DNA of 64,000 nucleotides from Apodospora peruviana (GCA_033439685.1 JAUEDM010000004.1:3844001-3908000); one strand, 5' to 3'; shown: positions 1-11,158, counted from the stretch's first letter. Translations and numbers: made by a program. The notes: generated from the sequence alone by a model not told the origin.

Positions 1-343
1 GCGGAATTAAGGAGTGAGAAGACTTGCTTTGCCTGCCTCAGGAGGGTACCGCAGTTCGGCACAGAATGCAGGCACCGCATCTGCGAGATGTGCATTAAGG
101 TTTTTGGCGAAACTAATAATGGCCCATGGTTGTTCACGGCCAACGCTTGCTTTCTATGTCAAGTTGAATCACAGATTATGGTGCATATCCATGCCCCTAC
201 TACAGGTATTGGCATCCTGTGTATTGACGGTGGAGGCATCCGAGGTATCATTCCTAGGACGATCCTGGAGCTCCTGGAAGAGCAAATTGGCCTGCCAATT
301 CCTATACAAGAGCATTTCAAGTTAGCTTTAGGCATCAGTGCAG
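1..343 (+). pseudogene. Patatin-like phospholipase fragment, truncated
   Basis: The frame is open from the first base, so the gene begins outside the window. It reads a RING-like cysteine cluster (CFACL at residues 9-13, then CRHRICEMC), a linker with two more cysteines, and the start of a patatin fold. The patatin oxyanion motif DGGGIRG is intact, and the nucleophile elbow reads GISAG where GTSAG/GTSSG is usual. Fungal patatin-like proteins often carry such a cysteine module before the lipase domain. A GTAAGT donor follows at 344 and a possible acceptor ends at 432, but splicing there meets a stop after a few codons. The rest of the hydrolase, including the catalytic Asp, is absent. I read it as a truncated or decaying gene; an unseen distant exon is the alternative. 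Confidence 0.55.
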
Positions 344-590
344 GTAAGTTAACTATAATATCTCAGAGAAGTAGTAATATTACCTATGTAATAGATGAGC
401 GGCTAATATATATAACGTTAGTCTCTTTTCAGTTCTACCATGTTCAGCGATTCTAATAACAATTCGTATGTAGCCTTGTATTTTGGAATCACTCTCCCGC
501 TCTTACTGGCCACTCTTCTTCTCCTTATTCTCCTCGAGAAGGGCTTGCCTTTCGGGGCCCTAGTTGAGCCGTTTGGCGTAGGATCTGGTG

Positions 591-710
591 CGGGAGCCAG
601 TTCGGGATCCAGTGGAGGAGCTGGTGCCGGAGTCGGCGCAGGATCCGGTGGAGGAGTCGGTGCGGGAGTTGGCGCGGGATCCGGTGGAAGTGGTGGTGCG
701 GGAGCTGACG
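591..710 (-). repeat. GC-rich minisatellite coding DPxPTPxP-type repeats
   Basis: About 120 bases of imperfect 12-18 base units built on the ggatccggtggagga / gtcggtgcgggag theme. The minus strand is open from 807 to 418 and would give Asp-Pro, Pro-Thr-Pro-Ala repeats followed by a basic stretch (FSRRIRRRRV). The plus strand is open as a Gly-rich frame. Either could be a short gene, but nothing outside the repeat supports one. The repeat resembles, in codon pattern, the PEP repeats of the surface-protein gene at 2805-4676. Confidence 0.5.
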
Positions 711-713
711 GAT

Positions 714-2804
714 TCGACTTCTTGTCATTTCCGTTCGTACCCGTATTTCCGTTACTGTCCATGGTTTGCCAAAGCAGCCGTACGAGTTTGAAGTGATAAC
801 CTTGCACCCACGTTTTGTATACAAGATCTCGAAGTAATGCTCCTGAATAGGTCCAGTTGTGTCAGTCGCCACCGTCTAAGAAATCCCTTAGAGGGTTCTC
901 TCACCTAAAGGATGAGGATGATACAAGCTGTTGGCGTCAGCCTGTCGGTATCTGTAGCGTGTGTCCAGAGGCGAAACCGCAATAGCTTCTCACTATAGTG
1001 TTAGGCAGGCCTACTAATTATGCTAGTCTTGATTCTGTAGAAGTACTAGAGCATTGGACACCGTTTAGCTGGGTAGTCTCTTACAAAGAGCAAGACGTAG
1101 AGCTGCTTGGAGAGCCGATGAAGATAGAATTGCGTCAATGAGGAATGAGCGTGTCCGGGTAGCTAGACACTGGACGCGCGGTGTTTTGTTCTAGGAACTC
1201 GTGTGTCCGAGGCCGATCGGTGTTGACTAAGCTTAGTGGCTAGGTGAGATTGTTGACTGCGAGGTGTTCTTGGGCGGCAAAGATACTATGGGAGTACGCT
1301 GGGTCGGTCCGTGGAGGTAGCATGTCAGTCCTCGTTCTGTGAGATTCCAGGACACCAGCCGCCATCCTGTTGCGGAGTCTTCTTACGTAGGATCAATATG
1401 CGGTGGTTCTGGATGGAAGATGAGGAGATTATTTGCTTGACAGTCTCCAGAGAAGCATGTGCAGAAGTCTAAATCTTAATATCGACTTGATTAGTACACT
1501 CATAGATGCATAAGAGAATACCTGGCAAAGTTCTTATGGCAGTATTGATGGTGTGTTCTCAGGGGAAGATGGGCACTTTTATACTTGTCGGCCGGCGTGT
1601 TCGGATCCAGGCAGGCAATGAAGTCCTGTGAGCCTGTATAAGCTAGGAGTACTCGCGCCAGAGATGAATGCCGTATTTACTCCGTTAGTGTCAGTCTCTT
1701 CACAGACACACCTTCTTTCCTCTTCCTCTTGCAGCCGGTCATGCAGTCCAGCTAGCATATTTACGTCCGGAATATATAAGAGAGGTCATATGGTAGTTAG
1801 ATATCTGGCGCTTGTCCAGTTCTTAACTAGTTTTCGAGATTCTGTTATCTTATAGCTGAAGGTTCTGTATTTATTTGCTCGGTTGTTTGTTTTCTTCGCT
1901 ATCTTTCGTGCAATGGGTTTGTGATCTCATTCTTCAAGAAGTAAGAGAGTCCGGCATCATTAATCCGTAAACTAAATGCGAACCCCTTGGAGCCAGCCCC
2001 GGTAGCGTCTCCGACAGCTCGTGCTAAGGAGGCTGTTCCAGGTCATGGGTTTATATGAGAAATGCTTGATTTCCGCCACGAAAATAGATGATTCCTTTCA
2101 TGGACGAGCGATCTACCGATTGAAATGTTTTACCAGGGACACACGCACCAAGAGAAAAAGGTTACCGGTTTCCATTCAACCCCTGTCTTTAAAGAATGTG
2201 AAAACGGGATGATGCATGAGCTGCGAGTTTCCGATCGGACGGTATGCCGTACCGCGCTCGGACATTTTCACCCAGAGAGAGGCTTCGGTGGGCTGCCGGG
2301 AAGTTCAGGGGGTTCGCTTTTAGCCTCTCAGCGCCTTTTGCATTGTCAGGGACCAGGGTGCCATTGTGTCGCCTATTCCCGATTGGGCCACGATCCTCCC
2401 CCCCTGTTCCGACGCAACAACCAGAGCCCCCTGATGCTGAAACTATCGACGTTCGAGGAATTTCGGATCATGAAGCAGTGTTCGAGGATTTCGACTGATC
2501 AACCACAAAAAGGCTTCCAGCTTGCCACTGCTTGTTGCTACGACAATGATCCGTGCCTGCATTGCAGCAGGTTTGGCATTTGCAGATCATCATGATGCGC
2601 TATTTCCTAACGCCTTCTTCCCTCTTTCCCGGCTTTCTTTCCTTTCCTTTCTCCTTTCACTTCACAAAACCAACTTTGGGACGCTATGGCAGCCGTCTAA
2701 ACTTTTTTTTTTTTCGATTCTGCAACCCTTTCTTGGCACTTGGTGCCGCTTTCTTTCTTTTTTAGTGTCTTTAATTTAATACACTTTTCGATTCGTTGTT
2801 GAAG
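714..2804. other. Gene-free stretch, nothing recognised
   Basis: Open frames here are short and overlap one another in different frames without any family signature. The stretch just before 2805 is pyrimidine-rich with an 11-T run near 2703, consistent with a 5' leader for the following gene. No promoter element could be fixed with confidence. Confidence 0.4.
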
Positions 2805-4676
2805 ATGCTGGTCATCCGTGTTATTTGCTTGCAAGCAACGCTGGCCATGGCGCAGCTGTTGGATCCGGGGATTTTGGGGGGAGATGGAGCAGACGACGCG
2901 GCGGGATCGAGCGCACCGGCGGTTCAGGAGGCCGCGCCATCGACGGACGGCGGGGGACTTTTGGGCGGTCTGTTGGGAGATGCTGCGACTTCAGTGCCTG
3001 CGCCGGCATCGACGGATGGACTTCTCGATCCAGTTCTGGACCCGCTTCTGGGAACCCCCGCGGCACCCGACACGGCGCCCACGCCTGCGCCTGAGGAGGA
3101 GGAGCCGACACCGACACCTGAGCCGGTGCCTGAGCCTGAACCTGCACCTTCACCAGAACCGGTGCCAGAGCCGGTGCCAGATCCAGAACCGACACCTTCG
3201 CCCGATCCAGTTCCGGAACCGGAGCCGGTTCCAGTCCCAGAGGCAGAACCGACGCTGGCGCCATCACCAGATCCTACTCCTGCTCCGGATCCCACGCCGG
3301 TGCCCGAACCAACTCCATCACCAGATCCGGTGCCGGTATTAGAACCAACACCTGAGACTCCTGCGGTGACAGTGGCAGACCCGGCAACCGAGACTTTTGC
3401 GGTGCCAGTGGCAGACCCAGCAGCGCCTGTCCCGACAGTGGCTCCCGCTCCCGCTCCTGCTGCACCGGCCGTATCTGTCCCAGCCGCGGTGCCAGACGCA
3501 CCAGTTAGCAACGCGCCTGCTCTCGTACCTCTCCCCGGCGCTTCCCCAGCAGCCACCGGTGGCACCGCGGCAGTTGCAGCACCGCCGGCGGCAGCATCCC
3601 AGGCATCACAGGCCGGGGTGTTTGTCCCACCAGCAGCAGCAGCCCCGGGCGCAGCGTCCAGCGCCGGCGCCGCAGCAGCTGGCGCACCCAACGCAGCAGC
3701 AGGAACTCCATCTCTCGCACCGCTCCTCCCTGCCGGCGCAGGCTCAGCCGCAACGGACGTGGCCGAAGCGGTCCAGCTCTCCACCGGGCTCGTCACATCG
3801 GCAGGAAGCACCTTCATGGCGGTGTTCACGCCCCCTCCCGCGGTCCCGGTTCTCGAAAACGGGGGCACCAGCCCGGACGGCAGCGGTCAGCAAACGGGAG
3901 CAGGAGGCGGATCTATCGGCACGGGCGACGGCTCCGGCACTTCCGATCCCACCAACGGAGGTACTGGTAACGGGAACGGCGACACCGGCGACGGCAGTGC
4001 CATCGTGGTGACGGGCACGACCCAGAAAAGCAGCGGCATGTCGCAGGGCACCAAGATCGGTCTGGGCGTCGCGGGCGGAGCGGCGGGCATCATCGCGCTC
4101 GTGTTCGTGACCTACCTGCTGTGGAAGCGACGCATGCGCAGCAGTCGTCGACATAGATTGAGCGGGATCAGCGATAGCTCCGAGGCTGGGTTCGGATCCA
4201 GCGCAACCGGGAGCATCAACCATGGTAATGGTAGTGGAGGAGGATACCGAGGCGTACAGGAGAAGCAGCAGATGAGCTGGGAGAGCGGGCACGACGTCCC
4301 GCTGGACTTTGGGTTCCGACCGATGGTTACCGGAAGGGATGTCCAGCAGCAGCAGCAGCAGATGACTCACTTTGATCACCACCAAGTCATGCCGGTGGTG
4401 GCGAGCGACGAGAAGAATCCCGACGACTTCTTGCCGTCTATGCCGAACTCGGCGGTGCCGCTTGTGGCGAACACGACGACAAACGCCGATGGGGACAGGG
4501 ATAGTCGGATGCGTCTGGTTCATGAGCTGCCTGCTTCGCGGAGCGAGCTGCCTGGCGTGGCGCTGACGAGGAATCTGTCGTCTGCCTCGGCGAGGAGTGG
4601 TGGTGGGGCTCCGGGGATTGCGCTGACGAGGAACGCGTCGACGGCGTCGGCTGCGCCTTCGTACAAGAGTCGTTGA
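2805..4676 (+). CDS. Proline-rich single-pass cell-surface protein
   Basis: Single exon, 623 residues from the ATG at 2805; the upstream extension to 2796 has no ATG. Layout: a signal peptide (residues 1-17, cleavage plausible after ALAMA-like Ala), an acidic Gly/Ala stretch, about 90 residues of PEPxPxP / PDPxPxP repeats (about 85-190), an Ala/Pro/Ser-rich stalk, a Gly/Thr/Asp-rich linker, one transmembrane helix (GVAGGAAGIIALVFVTYLLW) followed by the basic stop-transfer KRRMR, and a cytoplasmic tail of about 190 residues. The tail has a Gln run and ends in two copies of a G(V/I)ALTRN(L/A)S(S/T)ASA unit. This architecture matches O-glycosylated wall sensors or adhesins of the Mid2/WSC kind, but no WSC cysteine domain is present. 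Function as a wall-stress sensor is inference. Confidence 0.7.
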   Translation: MLVIRVICLQATLAMAQLLDPGILGGDGADDAAGSSAPAVQEAAPSTDGGGLLGGLLGDAATSVPAPASTDGLLDPVLDPLLGTPAAPDTAPTPAPEEEEPTPTPEPVPEPEPAPSPEPVPEPVPDPEPTPSPDPVPEPEPVPVPEAEPTLAPSPDPTPAPDPTPVPEPTPSPDPVPVLEPTPETPAVTVADPATETFAVPVADPAAPVPTVAPAPAPAAPAVSVPAAVPDAPVSNAPALVPLPGASPAATGGTAAVAAPPAAASQASQAGVFVPPAAAAPGAASSAGAAAAGAPNAAAGTPSLAPLLPAGAGSAATDVAEAVQLSTGLVTSAGSTFMAVFTPPPAVPVLENGGTSPDGSGQQTGAGGGSIGTGDGSGTSDPTNGGTGNGNGDTGDGSAIVVTGTTQKSSGMSQGTKIGLGVAGGAAGIIALVFVTYLLWKRRMRSSRRHRLSGISDSSEAGFGSSATGSINHGNGSGGGYRGVQEKQQMSWESGHDVPLDFGFRPMVTGRDVQQQQQQMTHFDHHQVMPVVASDEKNPDDFLPSMPNSAVPLVANTTTNADGDRDSRMRLVHELPASRSELPGVALTRNLSSASARSGGGAPGIALTRNASTASAAPSYKSR

Positions 4677-6093
4677 GTGTTGGTTGGGGGGTGGGAGAGT
4701 GACTGGTAATGGATGGTGAGATTGGAACTAGGGGAGAGAGTGGATGTACTGGTTGCAACATGACTTGCCGGAAGGACAAAGAGATGGATGGTATTGTCTG
4801 ATGATGAATAACGGCCTGTTTTGGTTATTTCGTTGACTTCACTGAGGATTTCCTCGCCCCCCTTTTTTGAGCGATTGCATTTGTACGGGGAGGAACATAA
4901 GGGAAAACATTAGTCTGTCAATAGTTAGTATAGCAAATCATCCAAGCACTTTACATAGCACATTAACTGTAAGTGAAGCCTCTGGGATAAGAGGTGAAAG
5001 AAGGAAGAAGAAAGGAAAGTGAAGGAGAGGGGCAACAGGAACCAAGCTGTCAACGCTTATGATGCATGGTCTATCGGCGTGAAATACGACAACTGTGAAT
5101 GATGCTGCTGATGGATCTGTCCATGCTTGTTGAAGTGGGGCAGTGGTTGTCACGCTGAGAGATCAAGGCGAAAGTTCCTGGTCTCGGACGTCGGTGAAAT
5201 AACCCGGAGCTGCAGAACACTTTGATGAATTCCTTAGCTCCTGCCCGTGACTCATTTCCTTTTGCCTTGGCAGTCCTTTATCACCCTCAACTCTTTCTAT
5301 GACCAGCCATGTCCCTTGTCGGTTTACAGGGTAGTAGGGTTGTGACTGGTCTCGGTACGGGCGGCAGAACAGGTTAGGGTCGTACAATCCAGGCAAGGCT
5401 GTTGAGAGTCTAAGGCGGTGATTGCAAGTAGCGTTGGTGGCTTCGGGTACCTAATAATGCGAGAACAATGTGATGGAGCGTTCATTGTCGAGACTTGGTC
5501 GATTCCGGTTGACTCTGGTTGATGGTCGATGTGAGGAATATCGTCACCGCGGCGTTGGACAGGAGGCTGTCTACGTCGCTGTTTTTTGATGAAGGATGTC
5601 GAAGTCGATCTGTACGAGTCATTGTATATTCGTTGTCGTCGATTCATTGCTGGCTATTGGGATGAACAAGCAGTTCTCCAGAAGATAAAGGCTGATTTGG
5701 CCCTTTTAATGTGGTTGGGAGCTTGTTCGAGAAACCAGTAGGTGAAAAGCGTTTCTGTATTGACATGGCATAACTGTCTGGGAAAAGTAAAATCTCGGAA
5801 CAGCCGTTGCCACCTACCCGCCGGACGAGCTGAAGATAAGGACAAGGTTTGCTTGCTCTGCCCCCACCTACATGTGCTGGAATGAATCCTTCACGTTGAA
5901 AGCCACGAGCCATGATAAGGCCACGCCTCACTCGCCTCTGCTCCTGGTCTTGCAGCACCACAGGCCCGGTGGACGCACCTTTGGGGCATGGGCCTGAACA
6001 GACGGCCAGGAGGGTGTCATGCACTCGTTCTTTGCGTCCTGTTGTGGCACCACGGCGAGATTAACTCTGGTCTAGACCTGTCCAAAGTCACAG
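4677..6093. other. Intergenic, no recognised gene
   Basis: Contains short overlapping minus-strand frames (5163-6024) with no family signature, no shared frame and no credible splice pattern between them. A T-rich segment after 4676 may hold the 3' end of the surface-protein transcript. Confidence 0.4.
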
Positions 6094-6342
6094 CTACAGC
6101 GGTACCATGGAGTCTATCACGACATCTCCACCTCGGAGGCTGAGTAGACCTTGTTTTTGGTACCATTCGGAACGGGCTTGGAGGAGATCGGCGCGCCCCA
6201 TCGGGTCATATTGCTTCTCCCCGCAAAAGCAAGTGCCAGCTTGAAGCCTCCCGCGGGAGATCGACTCGATTCCCGCGTGCTTCATGTTGTTGCAGGTTAC
6301 ATCGCAGCGCTTTTCCCTGGTTTCCATGCATACATACCTGTA
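6094..6342 (-). CDS. Possible cysteine-containing small protein exon
   Basis: A minus-strand frame carries YVCMETREKRCDVTC and, about 20 residues on, GTCFC, then a tail ending SMVPL before a stop. The spacing of five cysteines in 35 residues recalls small secreted cysteine-rich fungal proteins. A consensus acceptor (CCTTACAG) lies directly before the first cysteine, near 6342, so this could be a 3' exon. I could not find an upstream exon with a signal peptide in the next 400 bases. It could equally be chance. Not assigned to any family. Confidence 0.2.
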   Translation of the reverse strand, partial: YRYVCMETREKRCDVTCNNMKHAGIESISRGRLQAGTCFCGEKQYDPMGRADLLQARSEWYQKQGLLSLRGGDVVIDSMVPL

Positions 6343-6866
6343 AGGCGTCATCGACCGCGATCGTGACCCAACTGACATCAGGCATTGGTGATATTTGGAG
6401 GATTCCGCGCCATCCGACTGACTGATCACTGTATGGGTACAAGGAAGGCGTTAAGAGTCATTGTAGCTCTTGGCTGGAATACTGCGTCTCGTTGATGGGG
6501 CGGCGGTTACACGAGTTCCAGCTTCCAAGCTCGCCTTTGCAGCGATCGGCACTCGTCACTCACTGCCTTGGCGGAGGCTGTGGGGCCATATCCGAAACTG
6601 TTATGTCTTTACAATCCCGGACCCTGTCAGATCAAGTCGATTTAAGCTTTCATTGTGTCCACAGACGACGAAAGTTGCCCCGGAAGGCTCACATAGTTCA
6701 TGGGGTACATCTTGCAGGTAAGTGAAAGTCCATATTTATATTCTGCGGTTTTACCACTATCCTACATACGGATGTTACTGAATCACGTATATGCCCATGT
6801 ATGTGCCACTTATCTTCCCTCCTCTTGTTTGTGTTTGCATGCCTTCTCATATGTGCCTCAACTCGC

Positions 6867-8450
6867 TCATGCTACCACCAACTTGGCACGGCCATTGAGA
6901 TGCCCATTAGTATGCCCATTAGTATGCCCATTGGTATGCCCATTGGTATATCCGTTTGTGTGCCCAGTGGTGTGCCCAGTGGTGTATCCGTTGGCATGGC
7001 CGTTGATGGTAGCATAACCGTTCTTGGAGAGCTGCTTCCTCTGCTTGACAGCATCAGCCAGGACCGCCAGCACGGTCTCGGTATCCTGCCACGATATGCA
7101 AGCGTCGGTGATGCTAACGCCTCGCTTGAGGTGCGCCTTGCCACCCTCTGGGGGCACTGGCTGGCTACCTGTGCACGCCGTGATCATATTAGCATGCATT
7201 CAACCTTGTCAAGGACAGTGAAGGTACTCACCCTCCTCGAGATTGCTCTCAATCATGACGCCCATGATGCCGTGCTCACCGCCACTGATCTGCTCGGCCA
7301 CCGAAGCAGCTACCTTGTGCTGGTTCTTGTGGTTCTTCTGCGAGTTCCCGTGCGAGCAGTCTACCATGAGCCTCTGGCGCTTACCGGCCTTCGCCAGTGC
7401 CGCCTTGGCTTCGGCGATAGACTTGGCGTCATAGTTGGTGCCCTTGCTACCGCCGCGAAGGATCACGAAGCAGTCGTCGTTACCCAGGGTGCCGACGGCC
7501 GCCACCACGCCTTTATCAGCAATACTTAGTTAGCCTAGGTCCTCCTCCATGCTCATATATGACTCAGTGTTGTCACTTACCAGGCTTGGTCACCGACAAG
7601 AAGTGGTGAGGATTCCGCACCGCGCCGATGGCGTTGATGGCGACACTCAGGGTGCCGTCGGTGCCGTTCTTGAAGCCAACGGGGAAGGACAGGCCGCTGG
7701 CCAGTTCCCTATGAAGCTGGCTCTCCGTCGTCCGGGCGCCAACAGCACCGGCGGACAGCAGGTCGGCAAGGTACTGGGGCGAGATGGTATCCAGCATCTC
7801 CGAGGCAATCGGCATGCCTCGGTCGGTCAAGTCAACGAAGAGCTGCCTCGAGATGCGCAGGCCCTTGTTGATCTTGAAGGTATTGTCAATGTCGGGGTCG
7901 TTGATCAACCCCTTCCAGCCGACGCTGGTACGCGGCTTCTCCAGGTAGGCACGCATGACGATGAGCAGCTCATCGCGGTACTTTTCTTTGGCCTTGAGCA
8001 GAAGATCGCAGTACTCAAGCGCCGACTCCGGGTCGTGGATCGAACAGGGCCCGACAATGACGAGAAGACGCGTGGTGTCTGTGCCTTGAACAATGGCAGC
8101 AACCTCATCGCGTGACTGGAGGACGGTTCTTTTGCTGTTGGCCGTCTGGGGGATCTCGTGTTGGAGCAGATCAGGCGCAGTGAGAGGGTTGTAGCCGCAG
8201 ACTATGTGCCGTTTGATGGTGTCGGTCAGCACTTGGCAACTGCAACTGCATATTCCTCTTGCCAATGACATGAGAGAGGGTGAATGTGATACATACTTCT
8301 CCAATCTTCACCCGCCGCCTTATTGCCGGCGTATCTGTTCTGTTCAAAGAAGGTCTACATGACGACAAGTTAGTGAGGCGATCACGCAATCCTCTAGCAT
8401 GAGGAAAGGCTCACCATGACGGGCGTGGTCTTAGTTATGGCGACACTCAT
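6867..8450 (-). CDS. 3-deoxy-D-arabino-heptulosonate 7-phosphate (DAHP) synthase
   Basis: Catalyses condensation of phosphoenolpyruvate and erythrose 4-phosphate, the first step of the shikimate pathway to Phe, Tyr and Trp. Five exons: 8450-8415, 8354-8297, 8231-7581, 7510-7232, 7168-6867 (441 residues). Class I (Aro3/Aro4, AroFGH) landmarks are intact: GPCSIHDPESALEY, RAYLEKPRTSVGWKGLINDP, TTESQLHRELASGLSFPVGF, KNGTDG, ILRGGSKGTNYD, DCSHGNS, GVMIESN and GVSITDACISW. The N-terminus, site of feedback inhibition, is short but present (EDWR, GYNPLTAPDLLQ). I cannot tell Phe- from Tyr-inhibited type. The C-terminus carries an extra run of about ten (G/N)H/YTxG tetrapeptides, not part of the fold. 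It is divergent to the methyltransferase at 9757 and may feed the aromatic pathway implied by the ammonia-lyase at 20050. Confidence 0.93.
6899..6995 (-). repeat. 12-base tandem repeat inside the DAHP synthase C-terminus
   Basis: Eight or so units of a tgcccattagta-like dodecamer, read on the minus strand as NGHT/TGHT/NGYT repeats. Units nearest the stop are almost identical, and those nearer the catalytic domain are more diverged, the pattern expected of recent slippage at one end. Confidence 0.85.
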
Positions 8451-9756
8451 GGTGAATGAGTTTTCCGAGATCTCGGACGATCGGTTGAAAAGGTTGAAGG
8501 CGAGAGAGTTCGTTTTCTGTCTAGTTGCCGTGTATAACCGCTAACGAAAAAAAAAAAAAACAGGCTGTGTTGGAGAGGCGTAGCTTTGAAAGCAGTTATA
8601 CTCGGTTGCTTTGGTGCATTATGTAAAGTCTATACGGTCTAATCTAAGAGTATGGCCTCATAAAAAGGGGGTTAATCGGCGATGTCGCTCCAAGACAACG
8701 GTGGATGCCCGCTTATCGTCGACGAGACTTGGGTACCTCCCTATCCTGTCTACGTGTTTGTAATTTCCAAGAAAATGCCTCGCCACAATGGCAGATCTAC
8801 GGACTTCTCCGCCATGTTGACGCCGTGTCCCTTAGCCGCTGGTTGTTGGGAAATGATGCCGGCCTCACCTTTGCTCCCGCTGAATGACACATAGGTGTAG
8901 GAGTTTGGGACGTGGGGAAGTTCTCCTGAAGGTACCATGCCTCCTGCTGACGGTAGCGAGCCTGAAGCCACCGACCGGATGCTGGACGGAAAGACAGGCG
9001 TAGAATCTGACGAGCCATGCAAGAATATCCGGTTTAACTTGGCGCCTCACTGGCTCGCATGAAGTTACCAAACAGGTATCATCTTTTTTTTTTTGGGCTG
9101 GACTCCTTGCCCAGAAAGATGCCAAAATATGATGCTCCTTTTGGTTACACTGGGGATTCTGCAAGAGAGTAGCATCAGACATTCGATTATGCAGTAAGCA
9201 TTCAAGACACTTGATGGATCGTATACCTGGCTGTGCGATAACAGGGACAGAAGTACCCTCCCCACGTATTCGTAAAACTTGGTGGTTATATTCACACCCC
9301 ACCTCCATCACCGACTTGCTGCATGTGCATGTACCTCACTCGCCTCGCCTCGGGCTGCCTATTTTCCACTTACATGCATGCATCTGAACAAGGATCCCCA
9401 CGACTCGTCGCCATCACCTAATTCTGAGCTAGTGCCTAGGCAGGTTACGCCATAATGAGATCGATGTTACTCGGACTATCGATGCCTGCCGAATATCCCC
9501 TCTTGACGTGAATCCCATCCCCTCTCCCTGATCTTGGCATCTTTTGTCGAGTTCGTTGGTTCGTTCGCCCATGCCGACGTCGCAAGACATTCTTTGGTGC
9601 AAACCGGAGTTACATAACGATAAAGGATACTCATGCTCTGAGGTTCTGGTCGTGCACTCAGTGTTCAACTTCACTTCCACATCTCAAAGACCTTGTCCCT
9701 TCACAGATTCTCCAGACCACAAATCTTTCACTCGAAGAGATTGCCAGTCAGTCATC
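8451..9756. other. Divergent intergenic region between DAHP synthase and methyltransferase
   Basis: Shared upstream region of two divergent genes. It contains an A14 run near 8547 and a T10 run near 9086. Minus-strand frames at 8750-9311 overlap each other in two frames and match nothing I know. No TATA or operator could be fixed. Confidence 0.4.
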
Positions 9757-10760
9757 ATGTCTGCCGCCACAGCCACTCTTCCCGCTGCTCTTCCGGTTCC
9801 CACCGTGACTGAGATCAAGGCCGGCGTGGGTGACTACCCCCTTGCGCGGGACTATGTCGACTACAACAGACTCAACCTCCAGCACCACCTCTGGAAGGAC
9901 ATCTTTGGATACAGTCTAAGCCCCAAGATCCCAAGGGACAAGACCTTCCTGAAGGTCGCCGACGTTGGCACCGGAACTGGGTAAGACCTTGGCATCTCTT
10001 GTTCATCAGACCCAAACAACTAACAAGTCAAAGTGTCTGGCTCTTGGATCTGCACTCGCAGTTGCCTTCGTCCACCGAGACGGAGCTGGTCGGCTTCGAC
10101 ACTGACATTGAGCAAGTCGGGCCCAGGAAGTGGCTCCCTGACAACCTGTCCCTCCGCCAGTGGAGTGTTTTTGAGAATGTGCCGGAGGATCTCGTCGGCA
10201 CGTTCGACATTGTCAATGTCCGCCTAATTGTCTTTGTCATCGAGGAAGACCCTGCACCTGTTCTCCGCAATCTTCTCAAGCTCCTGAGTAAGTCAAATCC
10301 AACAAAGTCACTCTCACACGGATGCTTACCACTCCATGTCCCCACAACAGAGCCAGGTGGCTATCTGCAATGGTGCGAGATTGATCTCGAGTCTCAACAC
10401 GTCGAGACCATCTCGCCCGACGTCCCCAAGGACTGCCTGGAGGCGGTGCAGAAGCTGACCGTGGTCGGTGATACCCGGCTCCTGCCTCTGTGGGTCAAAA
10501 CGCTCGACGAAACCTTCAAGGCTGAAGGTCTGCTGGGCGTCAACGCCGACTGGCAGGCTGGAAGGCGCCACACGGCCTACTCGATGCACTGGTGCAATCT
10601 GACGATCCCCATGAACATTAGCGACAAGATCAGGAAGTCCAACCCCGAGAAGGCGGCTCAGATTGATCGCTTGATTGAGGGCGCCATCGATGAGTCGGCC
10701 AAGGGTGCCATGTGGGCTCATAACAGAGTCATTGTGACTGGTCAGAAGCCTGAGATATAA
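9757..10760 (+). CDS. SAM-dependent methyltransferase (UMTA/LaeA-like class I)
   Basis: Three exons: 9757-9980, 10034-10287, 10351-10760 (295 residues). The class I Rossmann motif I reads VADVGTGTG and is split exactly by intron 1; the acidic end of strand 2 is ELVGFDTD; the motif VPEDLVGTFDIVNVRL corresponds to motif II; and KPGGYLQWCEID is the post-II signature. This pattern is that of fungal secondary-metabolism methyltransferases often labelled UMTA or LaeA-like. The acceptor (O, N or carboxylate) cannot be read from the sequence. The ATG at 9757 is chosen because residues upstream in the open frame resemble leader, and GTCATCATGTC is a fair context. It lies between the DAHP synthase and the exporter, in line with a tailoring role. 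Confidence 0.85.
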
Positions 10761-10999
10761 ATCATTGTAGATAGAGCAGAAGGAACCAAATTGAATTGAT
10801 ATTGAAATTGTTTCTTAAAACACATGCTACGAGACTTGTTTTGAATGTGAAGTGAGATGTTTAATGGTAACATCGATGAATTTTTTTTTTTTTTTTTTTT
10901 TAGTTTGCTTCATAATACTCCTTGCGAATTACCATGAGAAGATGTCGCCATGTGGTCACGACTACACATCGCCAATCTGCTCGAATAATCATGTGAAAC

Positions 11000-11158
11000 T
11001 CTTTACAAAATTGCTCACAGCCAAGTCACCAATCAACACAAACCTTTCTCCTTCCATAACCAAATCGGGGATACTGTAAAAGTTCTTTACAAAACTGTGT
11101 CACAGCCAAGCCACCAATCGGCATAAACCTTTCTCCTTCCCATAACCAAATCAGGGAT
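11000..11158. repeat. Imperfect direct tandem repeat, two copies of about 75 bases
   Basis: Copy 1 (11000-11074) and copy 2 (11083-11158) share tctttacaaaa, cacagccaag, accaatc, aaacctttctccttcc and ataaccaaatc in the same order, differing by scattered substitutions and a single inserted base. Offset is about 84 bases. Confidence 0.8.

Noticed and set aside
2924..3868. Long minus-strand open frame antisense to the proline-rich surface protein
   Set aside because: Its Gly/Ala/Ser-only composition is the mirror of the PEP repeat codons; there is no start context or family.
7549..8115. Plus-strand frame opposite DAHP synthase
   Set aside because: Shadow frame; the minus strand carries all class I DAHP synthase motifs.
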